A stretch of 64,000 bases of DNA from CAWAND01 sp963807065. GTDB lineage: Bacteria > Chloroflexota > Anaerolineae > Anaerolineales > E44-bin32. Below, piece after piece: positions 27,340 to 39,377 of the stretch. The translations under genes and the position numbers were made by a program. Numbering within the stretch: the first letter of the stretch is position 1; each line of letters opens with the position of its first letter. The DNA lies in assembly GCA_963807065.1 (NCBI GenBank), contig CAWDZQ010000001.1:186001-250000 (forward strand), in the 5' to 3' direction. Under the pieces are notes generated by a model, which had not been told where the DNA came from, ran no database searches, and saw nothing but the letters and a program-made list of their open reading frames with translations.

Positions 27340-27885
27340 CTAGGGCGCAGTCACCGTCGGAATGAAGGGCGATGAGTCCTGGAAATTCTCAGGCGACACT
27401 TCAATGAAGGTCGTCCCGGGCCCGAGGAATGCCTTGCTGCCCAATGGTGTGGCTTGGTCCGTTTTGTCCACCGTCCCCAACGCCTCGGATTGCCAGAACG
27501 TGATCCCCCCGTGTTGAAGCGTTTCCAGGTCGGGGTAGGCGACGTAGAGATTGAGGATGGCGGTCAGCCCGGTGATTTTGGCGGTAAAGGTGGGGGCGTT
27601 TTCGGGGCTGACGATGCAGAAGTACATGACATCCGTCGACGTGCCCCCACCGACGATGTCGGCGGCGACCGGTGGGTCGAGGCTGATCTCGGAGACCGGG
27701 CCTTCACATGCCATGGTGGCCGCCGGGGCTGCCACGGTGGGTCAGGAGTCCCCGGACAGCAAGGTCGGCGCTGCGGATGGTGGCTGGGATGGGCTTGTCG
27801 GTTCGACCGCGCCGGACCCCAGCCCGCAGGCCAACGTGCCAAAGACCAGGCACACCCAAGGGTGACCCCACTTTAACTTGACCAC
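27340..27885 (-). pseudogene. Secreted lipoprotein interrupted by an in-frame TGA
   Basis: A GTG at 27885 opens a lipoprotein-like leader (MVKLKWGHPWVCLVFGTLAC, lipobox TLAC) and a Ser/Pro-rich linker. After 47 codons an in-frame TGA (27744-27742) stops it. The same frame continues for ~134 residues to 27340 (TMACEGPVSEISLDP, YFCIVSPENAPTFTAKI, FWQSEALGTVDK). The distal part looks like a small beta-sandwich such as a pre-peptidase C-terminal domain. Continuity of frame on both sides of the stop argues for a recent nonsense change or sequence error. Function unknown. Confidence 0.6.
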
Positions 27886-27954
27886 TGGTCGCGGGATGGC
27901 TGCCTCCCCCCTGGCGACCAATGGCCCTGAGCTGCAACGTACGTTCTTGGCGGA

Positions 27955-28054
27955 GGCTCAACTGGGGCCGTCCCCCACCCTGCTTCACACCCTTCCCGAG
28001 CATACAACAATCCAGCCCGATCCCCCCAATCTCAGTTCGGCCCCTATCGTAGGC
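27955..28054 (-). repeat. Diverged attC-like repeat (left cluster, copy 1)
   Basis: Shares GGGGCC, CACCCTGC and the central GAGCATACAACAATC with the attC-type repeats of 50-63 kb. The right core reads CGTAGGC instead of GTTAGGC and the arms are eroded. It lies just beyond the 3' end of the GNAT gene, the expected position. Confidence 0.4.
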
Positions 28055-28122
28055 GCTGTCCTAACCCGGCGGATGTTTAAGGACGGTTGGTCTGATTGAA
28101 GCGGGTGGATCGCGTTTCGAAA

Positions 28123-28545
28123 TCAGTCGTGCAGTCGAAAGCTGTACATCAGACTGTCGGAAGGGGCTCCGCCCGCGGAGGCGTACAGCGCCTTGGCCGC
28201 CTGGTTGCCGGCCTCGGTGAGGACCCACGCCTGCTTGCAACCGAGTCTCGTCCCCAGGGCCAAGGTTTCGGCCATCATCGCCTTGGCCACGCCTTGGCGG
28301 CGAAACGCCGGTGCCACGCTCACTTCATTGATCCACAGTTCAGGCGGCTTATCGGGGTGAACGTAGTGGATGGCGGAGACAAAGCCGATCAAGGCTCCGT
28401 CTTCGATCGCCCCCACCAGATGGTGGCGGGGATCATCCAGGAATTCGAAGACGAGACCTGGCTGGACCTCACCGTCGAACAGGTCCAGCCCAGCCGCCAA
28501 GATCAGGGCAGCGTCAACTTCGGACAGGGGACGGACCATCAACAC
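28123..28545 (-). CDS. GNAT family N-acetyltransferase
   Basis: 140 residues, full GNAT fold length. The core is EVSVAPAFRRQGVAKAMMAE, whose RRQGVA forms the acetyl-CoA pyrophosphate loop; the preceding strand is GALIGFVSAIHYVHPD and the end NQAAKALYASAGG. The acceptor substrate is unknown. Attc-like remnants flank it on both sides, so it is probably an old integron cassette gene. Translation may start at either of two nearby ATGs. Confidence 0.85.
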   Translation of the reverse strand: MLMVRPLSEVDAALILAAGLDLFDGEVQPGLVFEFLDDPRHHLVGAIEDGALIGFVSAIHYVHPDKPPELWINEVSVAPAFRRQGVAKAMMAETLALGTRLGCKQAWVLTEAGNQAAKALYASAGGAPSDSLMYSFRLHD

Positions 28546-28609
28546 CTCGCCTCCGTGACAATGAACGAATTGCCGCCCGCCATCGACCTTCCCGCCTTAT
28601 CACATGCGA

Positions 28610-28744
28610 GGCCAACGGTGATCGGCTGGGGCCACCCACCACCCTGCCCTGGCACTGTCTGAGCCTTCAACAACCCCACCGGATGCCTCGCACCTCATCG
28701 CCAAGCATCCTCCCGGCGCGGCCCGATTCAACCAGACGTCAGCC
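28610..28744 (-). repeat. Diverged attC-like repeat (left cluster, copy 2)
   Basis: Left arm GGCCAAC...GTGATCGGCTGGGGCCAC, centre CTGAGC..CAACAA, right arm GCATCC..CCCGATTCAACCAGA ending GTCAGCC. Each block matches the 125-bp repeat of the main array with point changes and small indels. The stop of the next gene lies inside it, as in many cassettes. Confidence 0.5.
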
Positions 28745-29230
28745 ACCGCTCAAACCAAATGATGCGCCAGTGGTGACCGTGCTTCGATTGGGTTCCGGTG
28801 GTCAGATTGTGGTTGATGCCCGTCTCCCAATCCTTCGGATCGTGCCGAAACATCTTTTCGAATCCAGGTTGACTCGGCTGATGGGCTTTGGCGGTCAGGC
28901 CCAGAAAGGGGGTGTTGATATCCGCCTTGGTCGCGGCACCATCTTCATCGGGATGGCACGTGACTTTGATCCATCATATCCGAGGGTCAGTGAGACTGTG
29001 ACCTCGATCCGTGCCTGTTCGGGATCGGATTGGGAAACAACCACGGTGGATAAGGACGGATGGTCGCCATCGTGAGATTCAGCCTGGAACACCCTATGCC
29101 ATTGGACCTCTCCTGACTCTGGCCACAGGATGGGGGGATGCCACCCTTCCACCCATGCCTGCTCCATGACCGGCCTGAACGTGGGAAAAACCTGGACCAG
29201 GGCCGCCCAGAGGTTGTTCATACTGGTCAT
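28728..29230 (-). pseudogene. Hypothetical protein, frameshifted
   Basis: First frame from 29230 (MTSMNNLWAALVQVFPTF, LWPESGEVQWHRVFQAES). Near 28970 one base appears missing and the protein-like text moves to another frame: KVTCHPDEDGAATKADINTP, FEKMFRHDPKDWETGINHNL, GHHWRIIWFERWLTSG, stop at 28728. Total ~167 codons. No known family recognised. It sits between two attC-like remnants and probably was a cassette gene. Confidence 0.5.
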
Positions 29231-29299
29231 GGAAGACCGTCAATTCGGTGGCCATGATCTACTTCTCTCATGCGGAGCAACGCTTGGGGTCCTCGAGCC

Positions 29300-29397
29300 G
29301 CGCACTGCCGAGGGGATCGGCCGGGACCCATCGCCTCATCCGCGACGGCCCACACCGAACATACAATAATCGCGTCAAAGTGGCACCCACCCTTAGC
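29300..29397 (-). repeat. Diverged attC-like repeat (left cluster, copy 3)
   Basis: GGGGATCGGCCGGGACCCAT followed by GAACATACAATAATCGCGTC matches the left arm and centre of the main repeat; the right arm is shortened and ends near CTTAGCC. It lies beyond the 3' end of the DUF1801 pseudogene. Confidence 0.4.
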
Positions 29398-29473
29398 CAA
29401 CCAAGCTGTCTGCGCAGTCCAGGCCATCGAAATGCTCTCCGACGGTGATGCCCTATTCGTCATGTCGCTTCGG

Positions 29474-29865
29474 CTATCGGATGGTCCCAACAACCAGCTG
29501 CCCCAACGCCGCGGGTTCGACCTTGCGCGGCCGGTGAAGGGCCAAGCCTCCCCTCCCCATCCTGTGCTTCCCAAGCTTTTGGACGAGCTCATCCTAGCCG
29601 GAGCAATTCTGCACTTGGCAGACGCTCTTGCCTCCCTTCCGCGAAGAGCCACCCGTCGGACATGCATTTCCCTCCCGCCAGAGTCATGTTAGAAGTGGCA
29701 GCTTTCCAATCCGACCATGCCCGCGCCCCACATTTTCGGCTGCTGTTTGGTCGCTTTGGTCATGAGCTCAGCCAAAGCCCTACAACCTTTGCGCCGGCCC
29801 TCGTCTTCGACCGCCTCGAGGTAGTCGTCAACACACACCTCGGTGTATGTCTTATGGTCCGCCAT
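29474..29865 (-). pseudogene. DUF1801 family protein, degraded
   Basis: The ATG at 29865 has a good ribosome site (AAGGAG). The N-terminus (MADHKTYTEVCVDDYLEAVE, MTKATKQQPKMWGAGMVGL) is DUF1801. The frame then stops at ~29690 and homology resumes in other frames: HDSGGREMHV, SSRKGGKSVCQVQNCSG, an in-frame TAG, then DELVQKLGKHRMGRGG. At least two indels and one stop are needed. DUF1801 genes occur often in integron cassettes. Confidence 0.65.
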
Positions 29866-30224
29866 CGTTTCTCCTTTCGAAGGCTTGGCGCGCGCCCAAC
29901 CAACCCTTAACCCTGTGGCCACTTCTTTCGCCAAGTCTGAAAGTCTCTGCGGCACGCTTGCAGACAACCATCTTCTCGCTCAGATCAGCGGCCTGGCAGG
30001 GTCCCTCCGGTGCGTCTTTGGGTCCTGCAAGAGAGCCGCCTCCCAGGCTAAGCCCACGGTACACAGCCTCGTTTCCAGGGACAAACGAGGCTTCCCGGTC
30101 CAAATGACCCATGGTAAGGGAACTCGCCTTGGCCAACACGCCCGGCAGACCGCACTCGGCCGGGCGCTCTCGCACCGAGCCAAGCCTGCTATAATCCGTC
30201 AAATTGTCCCCCAAGAGGTTGTCT
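29866..30224. promoter_or_regulatory. Intergenic leader with hairpin and -10 box
   Basis: Contains a 9-bp perfect hairpin GCCTCGTTT/AAACGAGGC (30066-30074 and 30083-30091, eight-base loop) and TATAAT at 30190-30195, about 30 bp before the deaminase ATG. The hairpin is upstream of the promoter, so it is not a leader attenuator of that gene; it could belong to an unrecognised RNA. I identify no known RNA family. Confidence 0.4.
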
Positions 30225-32202
30225 ATGCCCCACGCCGACACCTTACTCACGCATGCCACCGTGGTCACGATGGACCCCGATTTCCGGATCATCCCCGACG
30301 GCGCCGTGGCCATCCACGGACAGGTGATCGTGGCTGTCGGAACGTCCGCCGAACTGGAAGCCAAGGTCGACGCCGCCCAGGTGCTGGATTGCGGCGGCAA
30401 AGCCCTAATCCCCGGCCTGGTCAACGCCCACACCCACGCATCGATGACGCTGCTGCGCGGGCTGGAGGATGACCGCCGGCTGGACGTCTGGCTGCTGGGC
30501 TACATGATGCCGGTCGAGCGTGAGTTTGTCTCGCCCGAGTTCTGCAGGCTGGGCGCCAAGCTTGCCTGCGCTGAGATGCTCCGCTCCGGGATCACCAGCT
30601 TTGCCGACATGTACTACTACGAAGAGGCGGTGGCCGAGGCGGTCGCCGAAGTGGGGATGCGCGCCGTTTGCGGCCAGACCGTACTCAAGTTCCCGTCTCC
30701 GGATGCCGATTCGTGGGAAGACTCTCTCGACGCCGCCCGCGGCTTCATCGAGCGATGGAAGGATCACGACCTGATCGTTCCCGCCATCTCGCCGCACGCG
30801 CCTTACACCTGTACGGCCGAGATCCTGCGCGCCTGCGCCGAGCTTGCCAAGGAGTACGACGTCCCCCTCCACACCCACATTTCTGAGACCGCCCAGGAGG
30901 TCGAACAGTGGCGCGAGACCTACGATATGCCGGTCGTTCCGTGGGTTAAGAAGCAGGGGCTGCTGGAGGCCAAAGTCATCGCCGCCCATTGCGTCCACAT
31001 CGACAGCGGGGAGATGCATACCCTCGAACACGCCCACGCCGGCGTGGCGCACAACCCATCAAGCAACCTCAAACTGGCCTCCGGCTTCGCGCCGGTGACT
31101 CAGATGCTGGAAGCCGGGCTCAACGTGGGAGTCGGCACTGACGGGCCGTCATCCAACAACGACCTGGACATGTTCGAGGAGATTCGTTTAGCGTCGTTCG
31201 TGGCCAAAGCCGTCACCCGCGACCCCACTACCCTGCCGGCGCGCAAGGTGTTCGAGATGGCCACCAGCATGGGCGCCCGGGCCCTCCACATCGATCACCT
31301 CACCGGCTCGCTCGAGCCCGGGAAGCGCGCCGATTTGGCCCTGGTCGATTTGAACACGGTACACAATCTGCCTCGGTTCGACCGTGATCCGGATGCGATC
31401 TACGCCCGCTTGATCTATGCCGCCAAATCGACCGACGTCACCGATGTGATGGTGAACGGCCGCTGGCTGATGCAGGCCGGCGAGCTTAAGACGGTCGACG
31501 TGCCGCCGCTCCTGGTGGCCGCCGCCGAGTACGCCAAGAAGATCGATACCTTCCTTGTCGAGCGCGAAGGCTCGGTGCTCTCCAAACTGGTGGCCATCGG
31601 AGGCGCCGAGCAGCAGGAGAGTTACGAGGTCCAGATCAAGGTCCGCCTCGACGACCCGGACGACGTGATGGACAATCTCGTCCACGGGCCGCTTCGGATC
31701 ATCCGTCATGCCCATTATCTGGAGTACGACAACTATTTCGAATTCGATGACCGGGATCAGGGACGGCTCCGCCACCGTGAAGACGACTTCGTGGACGACA
31801 AGGGCGAGGTCACCAACGTCCGCTACCGGCTGACCCTGATTGGTCCGGCCGCCGAACGGGAATTCCCCAACTCGGTGCTCTTGTCTCGTTCGCGCTTCAT
31901 CGCCCCAGCCACGCTTGGCCTGCGCTTCTACCGTGAGTACTTCCGGCCCGAGGTCGAATTTCCCGTCCACAAGGACCGGCTGCGCTGGCTGATTCAGTTC
32001 GACGGAGTCGAGTTCTTCATCAACATCGACCGCCTGCTCGAGCCAAGGCTGCCGGACTCGTTCCTTGAAATTAAGACTTCGAACCTGGTCCCGGCGTGAC
32101 GCCGAAGAAAAGGCCGAGCGTATCTTGGGCTTGCTCAATGTGCTTGGCCTGGGCTCGGCCGAAGTCGTGCCCGACGAGTACATCCAGTTGATCGCTGAAT
32201 AG
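30225..32202 (+). CDS. MTA/SAH deaminase-type amidohydrolase fused to a CYTH-like domain, frameshifted near the end
   Basis: 658 residues with one base removed. Residues ~1-440 are a metal-dependent amidohydrolase: NAHTHASMTLLRG, HAPYTCTAEIL, HTHISETAQEV, AHCVHIDSGEM, GTDGPSSNNDLDMFEE, the set seen in 5'-methylthioadenosine/S-adenosylhomocysteine deaminases. From ~465 a CYTH-type triphosphate-tunnel domain begins (YEVQIKVRL as ExExK variant) and ends EIKTS + TWSRRDAEEKA. An extra A at 32082 (ACT-TCG-A-ACC) breaks the last 40 codons; read literally it stops at 32099. Start ATG 30225. Confidence 0.85.
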
Positions 32203-32274
32203 CACCGCCGACCATCTCGCCACATCGCTAAAGCTCTGCGCGCCACCTCATCTCATGCCTTGGGAGGCTGGATA

Positions 32275-33773
32275 ATGTCCACACCATCTTCAACCGAACG
32301 GTGGGAATCGCTTGACCCGCAAGATTGGGAATCGCTCCAGGCCTTGGGTCACCGCATGTTGGATGATCTCTTCGAACACATGCGCACGTCGCGCGATCGG
32401 CCCGTTTGGCGGCCGATGCCGGACAAGGTCCGCAGCGCCTTCCGGGCCCCCCTCCCGCACGAGGGCCGTCCGGCCGAGGCTGTGTACCAGAGCTTCCTAG
32501 AGGACATCCTTCCCTACAACATGGGCAACGACCATCCGCGTTTCTGGGGCTGGGTGATGGGCAACGGCACCCCACTGGGCATGTTGGCCGACATGCTGGC
32601 GTCCGGCCTCAACCCTAACATGGGGGGTGGTGATCATGCCGCCGTTGAAGTCGAACGGCAGGTGCTGGATTGGTGCAAGGCGATGTTCGACTGGCCGCAG
32701 ACCGCTTCAGGGTTGCTGGTCTCCGGCGGTTCGGTCGCCAACCTTATCGCCCTGGCGGTGGCGCGCAATGCGCGCGCCGGGTTCGACGTGCGCCGCGATG
32801 GCTTGATGTCTGGCCGTCCGCAACTTACCTTCTACACCTCAACCGAGCAGCACTCCTCCGTGGAAAGGGCGGTGGAGGTGCTGGGGATCGGCGCCGCCGC
32901 CCTGCGCCAGATTCCGGTCGACGACGCCTACCGGCTCGACATCACCGCCCTGGAAACCCAGATTCAGGCCGATCTAGAGATGGGCATGCGCCCCATTTGC
33001 CTTGTCGGCTCAGCCGGCACGACCAACACGGGAGCCGTTGATCCGCTGGGCGCTCTGGCCGACGTGGCCGAGAAGTATGATCTCTGGTTTCACGTAGACG
33101 GCGCCTTTGGCGCGTTGGCCTACCTGGCGCCCGGCGGCGAAGAGAGGCTGAAGGGCCTCGACCGTGCGGACTCACTGGCCTTCGACATGCACAAGTGGTT
33201 CTACCTCCCGTTTGAGATCGGTTGCACGCTGGTGAAGGACGCCGAAGCGCACCGTCGGACGTTTGCAGCTCACCCGGATTACCTCGAAAAGACAACCCGG
33301 GGCCCGGCCAGCGGCGAGATCTGGTTCGGCGATTACGGCATCCAGCTCACGCGCGAGTTCCGGGCGCTCAAGGCCTGGATGGCGTTTCAGACCTACGGCG
33401 TAGACCAGATAGGCCGGGTCATCGACCAGAACCTGCGCCAGGCGGCCTACCTCGGCCGGCAGATCGAGGCCAGTCAGAGCCTGGAACTGCTGGCGCCGAT
33501 CGATCTGAATGTGGTCTGCTTCCGTTTTGTCGACCCATCGATCGAGCCGGCCGACCTGAACGCCTTCAACCAGGAACTGCTGATCCGGCTGCAGGAATCG
33601 GGGGCCGCCGTCCCTTCCAACACGATGCTCAAGGGCCGCTTCGCCCTACGCTGCGCCATCACCAACCACCGTTCGCGAGACGCTGACTTTGATTTGTTGT
33701 TGGAAACGGTTGAATCGATTGCCCGGGAGATGCTCGAAAAAGCCTGGAGGCCCTCCGCCGAGGTAGCGGAAGT

Positions 33774-33777
<4 letters not shown>
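32275..33777 (+). CDS. PLP-dependent decarboxylase (aromatic-L-amino-acid decarboxylase family)
   Basis: 500 residues from the ATG at 32275, preceded by GGGAGG. Group II decarboxylase layout: NDHPRFWGWVMGNG, SGLLVSGGSVANLIALAVAR (phosphate grip), TEQHSSVERA, GSAGTTNTGAVDPL, HVDGAFGA with the PLP-ring Asp, and FDMHKWFYLPF with the Schiff-base Lys ~307. The product amine is not predictable. It converges on mutS with a 4-bp overlap of stops. Confidence 0.92.
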
Positions 33778-36374
<2,597 letters not shown>

Positions 36375-36422
36375 CGTGGTTGCATTCTAAGAGAGGCCCC
36401 CAGAAACGGCAAGAAGCTATGC

Positions 36423-36428
36423 TATACT
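36423..36428 (+). promoter_or_regulatory. -10 box of the ROK gene
   Basis: TATACT ends six bases before the ATG at 36435, implying a leaderless or near-leaderless transcript; it lies in the 60-bp divergent spacer with mutS. Confidence 0.5.
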
Positions 36429-36434
36429 CCCGGC

Positions 36435-37385
36435 ATGTCCCAGCCGCTCATCGCCGTCGACCTTGGCGGGACGTCGTTGAGGGCGGCTCTTTTCGCCTCT
36501 GACTCGCCCCAACCCGAGCGTCACAAGAAGACCCCCACCCACGCAGACAAAGGGCCGGATCACGTCATCCGGCGGATCATCAAGACCATTGAGTTGGTCA
36601 TGCCGGATTCCACTAACGGCCTGCGCATCGGCGTCGGCGCGCCGGGTCCCATCGATCCCTATGAGGGCGTGGTCATCGAGGCCCCCAACCTGCCAGGCTG
36701 GGAGAACGTCCCGCTGCAGGCCAAGCTTGAAAGCTACTTCAATTGTCCGGTGCGGTTGGGGAACGACGCCAATGTGGCGGCGCTTGGCGAGTGGCGCTAC
36801 GGCGCCGGGCAGCAAGCCGACCCCCTTCTGTACATGACGATCAGCACCGGTATCGGCGGTGGGGTTATTCTGAGCGGTCAGATTATGCTTGGCCAGCGTG
36901 GTCTGGCGGCCGAGTTCGGGCACATCACGGTGGACCCCAACGGCCCCGTTTGCGGCTGCGGGCAGCGCGGCCATCTGGAAGCCATGGCGGCCGGTCCCGC
37001 CATTGCCAGGCGGGCCAAGCAGCGTCTGGACAGCGGCGGCAGATCGAGCCTGGCGCGCCTGGGTGATCAGGGACGCCAGATCACCGCCGTGGATGTGGGC
37101 CGAGCGGCCAACGAAGGCGATCCCCTGGCAATGGAGATCATCCGGGAAGCCGGCGAGACCATTGGGCTGGCGCTGGCCAGCCTGCTCCACATCTTCAATC
37201 CGCAGTGTGTGGTCCTCGGGGGAGGGGTCTCCCAAATCGGGCCGTCCCTTTTTGACCCGATCGGGCAAAGCTTGCGGGAGCATGTGATTCATCCGGCTTA
37301 TTTGCAGGACTTCACCCTGGTCCCGGCCGCGCTAGGAGACGACGCAGGCCTGGTCGGCGCCATGGTGCTGGCCGCCAGCGACTAA
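36435..37385 (+). CDS. ROK family sugar kinase (glucokinase-like)
   Basis: 316 residues. IAVDLGGTSLRAALF (phosphate-1), GVGAPGPIDPYEGVV, NDANVAALGEWRYGAG, MTISTGIGGGVIL and the ROK zinc motif region EFGHITVDPNGPVCGCGQRGH. C-terminal adenosine motif CVVLGGGVSQ. No N-terminal helix-turn-helix, so it is a kinase rather than an NagC-type repressor. It would phosphorylate glucose or a related sugar in the cytosol. The PiT gene follows after 20 bp. Confidence 0.92.
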   Translation: MSQPLIAVDLGGTSLRAALFASDSPQPERHKKTPTHADKGPDHVIRRIIKTIELVMPDSTNGLRIGVGAPGPIDPYEGVVIEAPNLPGWENVPLQAKLESYFNCPVRLGNDANVAALGEWRYGAGQQADPLLYMTISTGIGGGVILSGQIMLGQRGLAAEFGHITVDPNGPVCGCGQRGHLEAMAAGPAIARRAKQRLDSGGRSSLARLGDQGRQITAVDVGRAANEGDPLAMEIIREAGETIGLALASLLHIFNPQCVVLGGGVSQIGPSLFDPIGQSLREHVIHPAYLQDFTLVPAALGDDAGLVGAMVLAASD

Positions 37386-37405
37386 GTTTCCGGCCGAGGA
37401 AAACC

Positions 37406-38407
37406 ATGGCCGCTGCCAACGCCCTCCCCATGCTGATCGCCCTGCTGATCCTGGCCCTTGGCTTCGGGTTCCTCAACGGCCTTCATGACAGCGCCAATAT
37501 CGTGGCGGCCGTGATCACGTCCCGCGCCATGAACCCGCGCGCTGCTCTGCTTCTTACGGCGCTGGCAGAGTTCGCAGGGCCTTTCCTGTTCGGGGTGGCC
37601 GTGGCCCAGACCGTCGGCGCCGACCTGCTCAAACCGGCCTCATTGCAGATCGACGTCGTGGTGGCCGCCCTGGTGGCGGCAGTGATTTGGGATTTGGTGA
37701 CGTGGTACCTGGGACTGCCCACATCGTCGTCGCACGCCCTGATCGGCGGGCTGCTTGGCGCCGGCATCCTGGCCGACGGCTTCTCCGTCGTCCAGCTCCC
37801 CGGCCTGGCTAAGATCCTGCTGGCCCTGTTCCTGTCGCCGCCCATCGGCCTGGCCGGCGGCTACCTGGTGATGCGCCTGACCATTTGGGCCGTGCGTGAC
37901 GCCGACCCCTCCATCAACCGCCGCTTTCGCAGCCTGCAGATCGTCACCCTTGTCGGCTTAGGGCTCAGCCACGGCACCAACGACGGGCAGAAAACAATGG
38001 CCGTGATGGCCCTCGGCCTGGTGGCGGGCGGCGTCACGTCCACCTTCAGCATCCCGCTGTGGGTGATCGCCAGCAGCGGCCTGGCCATTGCCCTGGGTAC
38101 GGCGGTCGGCGGCTGGCCACTCATCCGCACGCTGGGCGGCAAGATATTTCGTATCCGCCCGGTGCACGGGTTCAGCTCTCAGGTCGCCGGCATCGCCGTC
38201 ATCTTGGGGGCAGCCCTGCTGGGCGGCCCCGTCAGCACCACCCAGGTGCTGAGCTCGGCCATCATGGGAACCGGAGCCGCCCAACGCGTCAGCCAGGTGC
38301 GCTGGCTGGTGCTGCGCGACATGGGCATCGCCTGGATCCTGACTATCCCCCTGACCGGCGGCGTGGCGGCGCTGGTCTATCTGCTTCTGACTAGCCTCGT
38401 CGGCTAA
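37406..38407 (+). CDS. PiT family inorganic phosphate transporter
   Basis: 333 residues with ~10 TM segments. The duplicated PiT signature is visible: GFLNGLHDSANIVAAVITSR in the first half and GLSHGTNDGQKTMAVMAL in the second, plus LPTSSSHALIGGL and GGPVSTTQVLSSAIMG. Low-affinity symporter of metal-phosphate or sodium/proton-phosphate. Probably in an operon with the ROK kinase. Confidence 0.95.
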   Translation: MAAANALPMLIALLILALGFGFLNGLHDSANIVAAVITSRAMNPRAALLLTALAEFAGPFLFGVAVAQTVGADLLKPASLQIDVVVAALVAAVIWDLVTWYLGLPTSSSHALIGGLLGAGILADGFSVVQLPGLAKILLALFLSPPIGLAGGYLVMRLTIWAVRDADPSINRRFRSLQIVTLVGLGLSHGTNDGQKTMAVMALGLVAGGVTSTFSIPLWVIASSGLAIALGTAVGGWPLIRTLGGKIFRIRPVHGFSSQVAGIAVILGAALLGGPVSTTQVLSSAIMGTGAAQRVSQVRWLVLRDMGIAWILTIPLTGGVAALVYLLLTSLVG

Positions 38408-38438
38408 TTGTGCATTTTGTCACAAGTGATGGGGGAAG

Positions 38439-39377
38439 TTAACCCTGGCCGTTCAGCCACCCGGTCAGGCGTGATTCGAGTGCGTCTGTCACCCCTGCTT
38501 GCATATCAAACCAATCGATCTGGGGGTCATCCGGCTTAAACCAGTTGGCCTGCCGGCGCACGAACTGCCGGCTGGCGCTCCGAATCTGCGCTCTGGCGCC
38601 TTCGAGGCTGAGTTCGCCGCGGACCACGCCCGCCAGCTGGCGATAGCCGATGGCGGACATGGACGGTGCTTCAGGATCGATGCCCGCCTCCAGCAAACCC
38701 CTGACTTCTTCCAGCCAACCTTTGGCCAGCATCGCCTCCAGCCGCTGATCGATGCGCTGGTAGAGCTCAAGGCGGGGCCGGGACAGCCCGGCGCGGAAGA
38801 CCCGGAATGCGGGCGGAGTCTTATGCCGCGCCTCGCTCGGCCGGGTGCCGGTGGTGTGGTAGATCTCGAGAGCCCGCACCACGCGGCGCACGTTGCGGGC
38901 ATCGATGGCGGCCGCTCGCTCCGGGTCGATCTCGGCCAGTCGGGCGTGCAGCGCATGATGGCCTTTCGACTGGGCGAACTTCTCCAGCCGGCGCCGCAGC
39001 TCACGATCGGGTGGGACAGACGGCGGCCGCCAGCCCTCGAGCACCGCTGTCACATACTGCCCCGTGCCGCCTACCAGAAGCGGCAGCCGGCCCCGGGCAT
39101 GAATGCTTTCGATAGCCGCCAGGGCAGCCTGGCGATAGGCGCCCAGGCTGAACGGCTGGTCTGGATCGACCAGGTCGATCAAGTGGTGCGGCACCCGACC
39201 GAGCTCTTCGTGGCTCGGCTTGGCCGTGCCAATGTCCATGCCCCGGTACACAAGCCGCGAGTCAGCCGAGACAATTTCGCCGTCCAGCCTCAGCGCCAAC
39301 TCGATCGATAGCTCGGTCTTGCCGACGGCGGTAGGACCGAGGACGGCCATCAGAGGGGGTTGCCTGTGGGGCATCAC
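38439..39377 (-). CDS. miaA: tRNA dimethylallyltransferase MiaA
   Basis: 312 residues. P-loop LGPTAVGKTELSIELALR, VSADSRLVYRGMDIGTAKP, HHLIDLVDPDQPFSLGAYR, LVGGTGQYVTAVLEGW, NVRRVVRALEIYHTTG, and a C-terminal SRQFVRRQANWFKPD. It prenylates A37 of tRNAs reading codons that begin with U. Its ATG overlaps the stop of yraN (ATGA). Confidence 0.96.
   Translation of the reverse strand: MMPHRQPPLMAVLGPTAVGKTELSIELALRLDGEIVSADSRLVYRGMDIGTAKPSHEELGRVPHHLIDLVDPDQPFSLGAYRQAALAAIESIHARGRLPLLVGGTGQYVTAVLEGWRPPSVPPDRELRRRLEKFAQSKGHHALHARLAEIDPERAAAIDARNVRRVVRALEIYHTTGTRPSEARHKTPPAFRVFRAGLSRPRLELYQRIDQRLEAMLAKGWLEEVRGLLEAGIDPEAPSMSAIGYRQLAGVVRGELSLEGARAQIRSASRQFVRRQANWFKPDDPQIDWFDMQAGVTDALESRLTGWLNGQG

Noticed and set aside
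29866..30180. 6S, SRP or RNase P RNA in the spacer
   Set aside because: One good hairpin is present but none of the conserved cores of these RNAs could be found.
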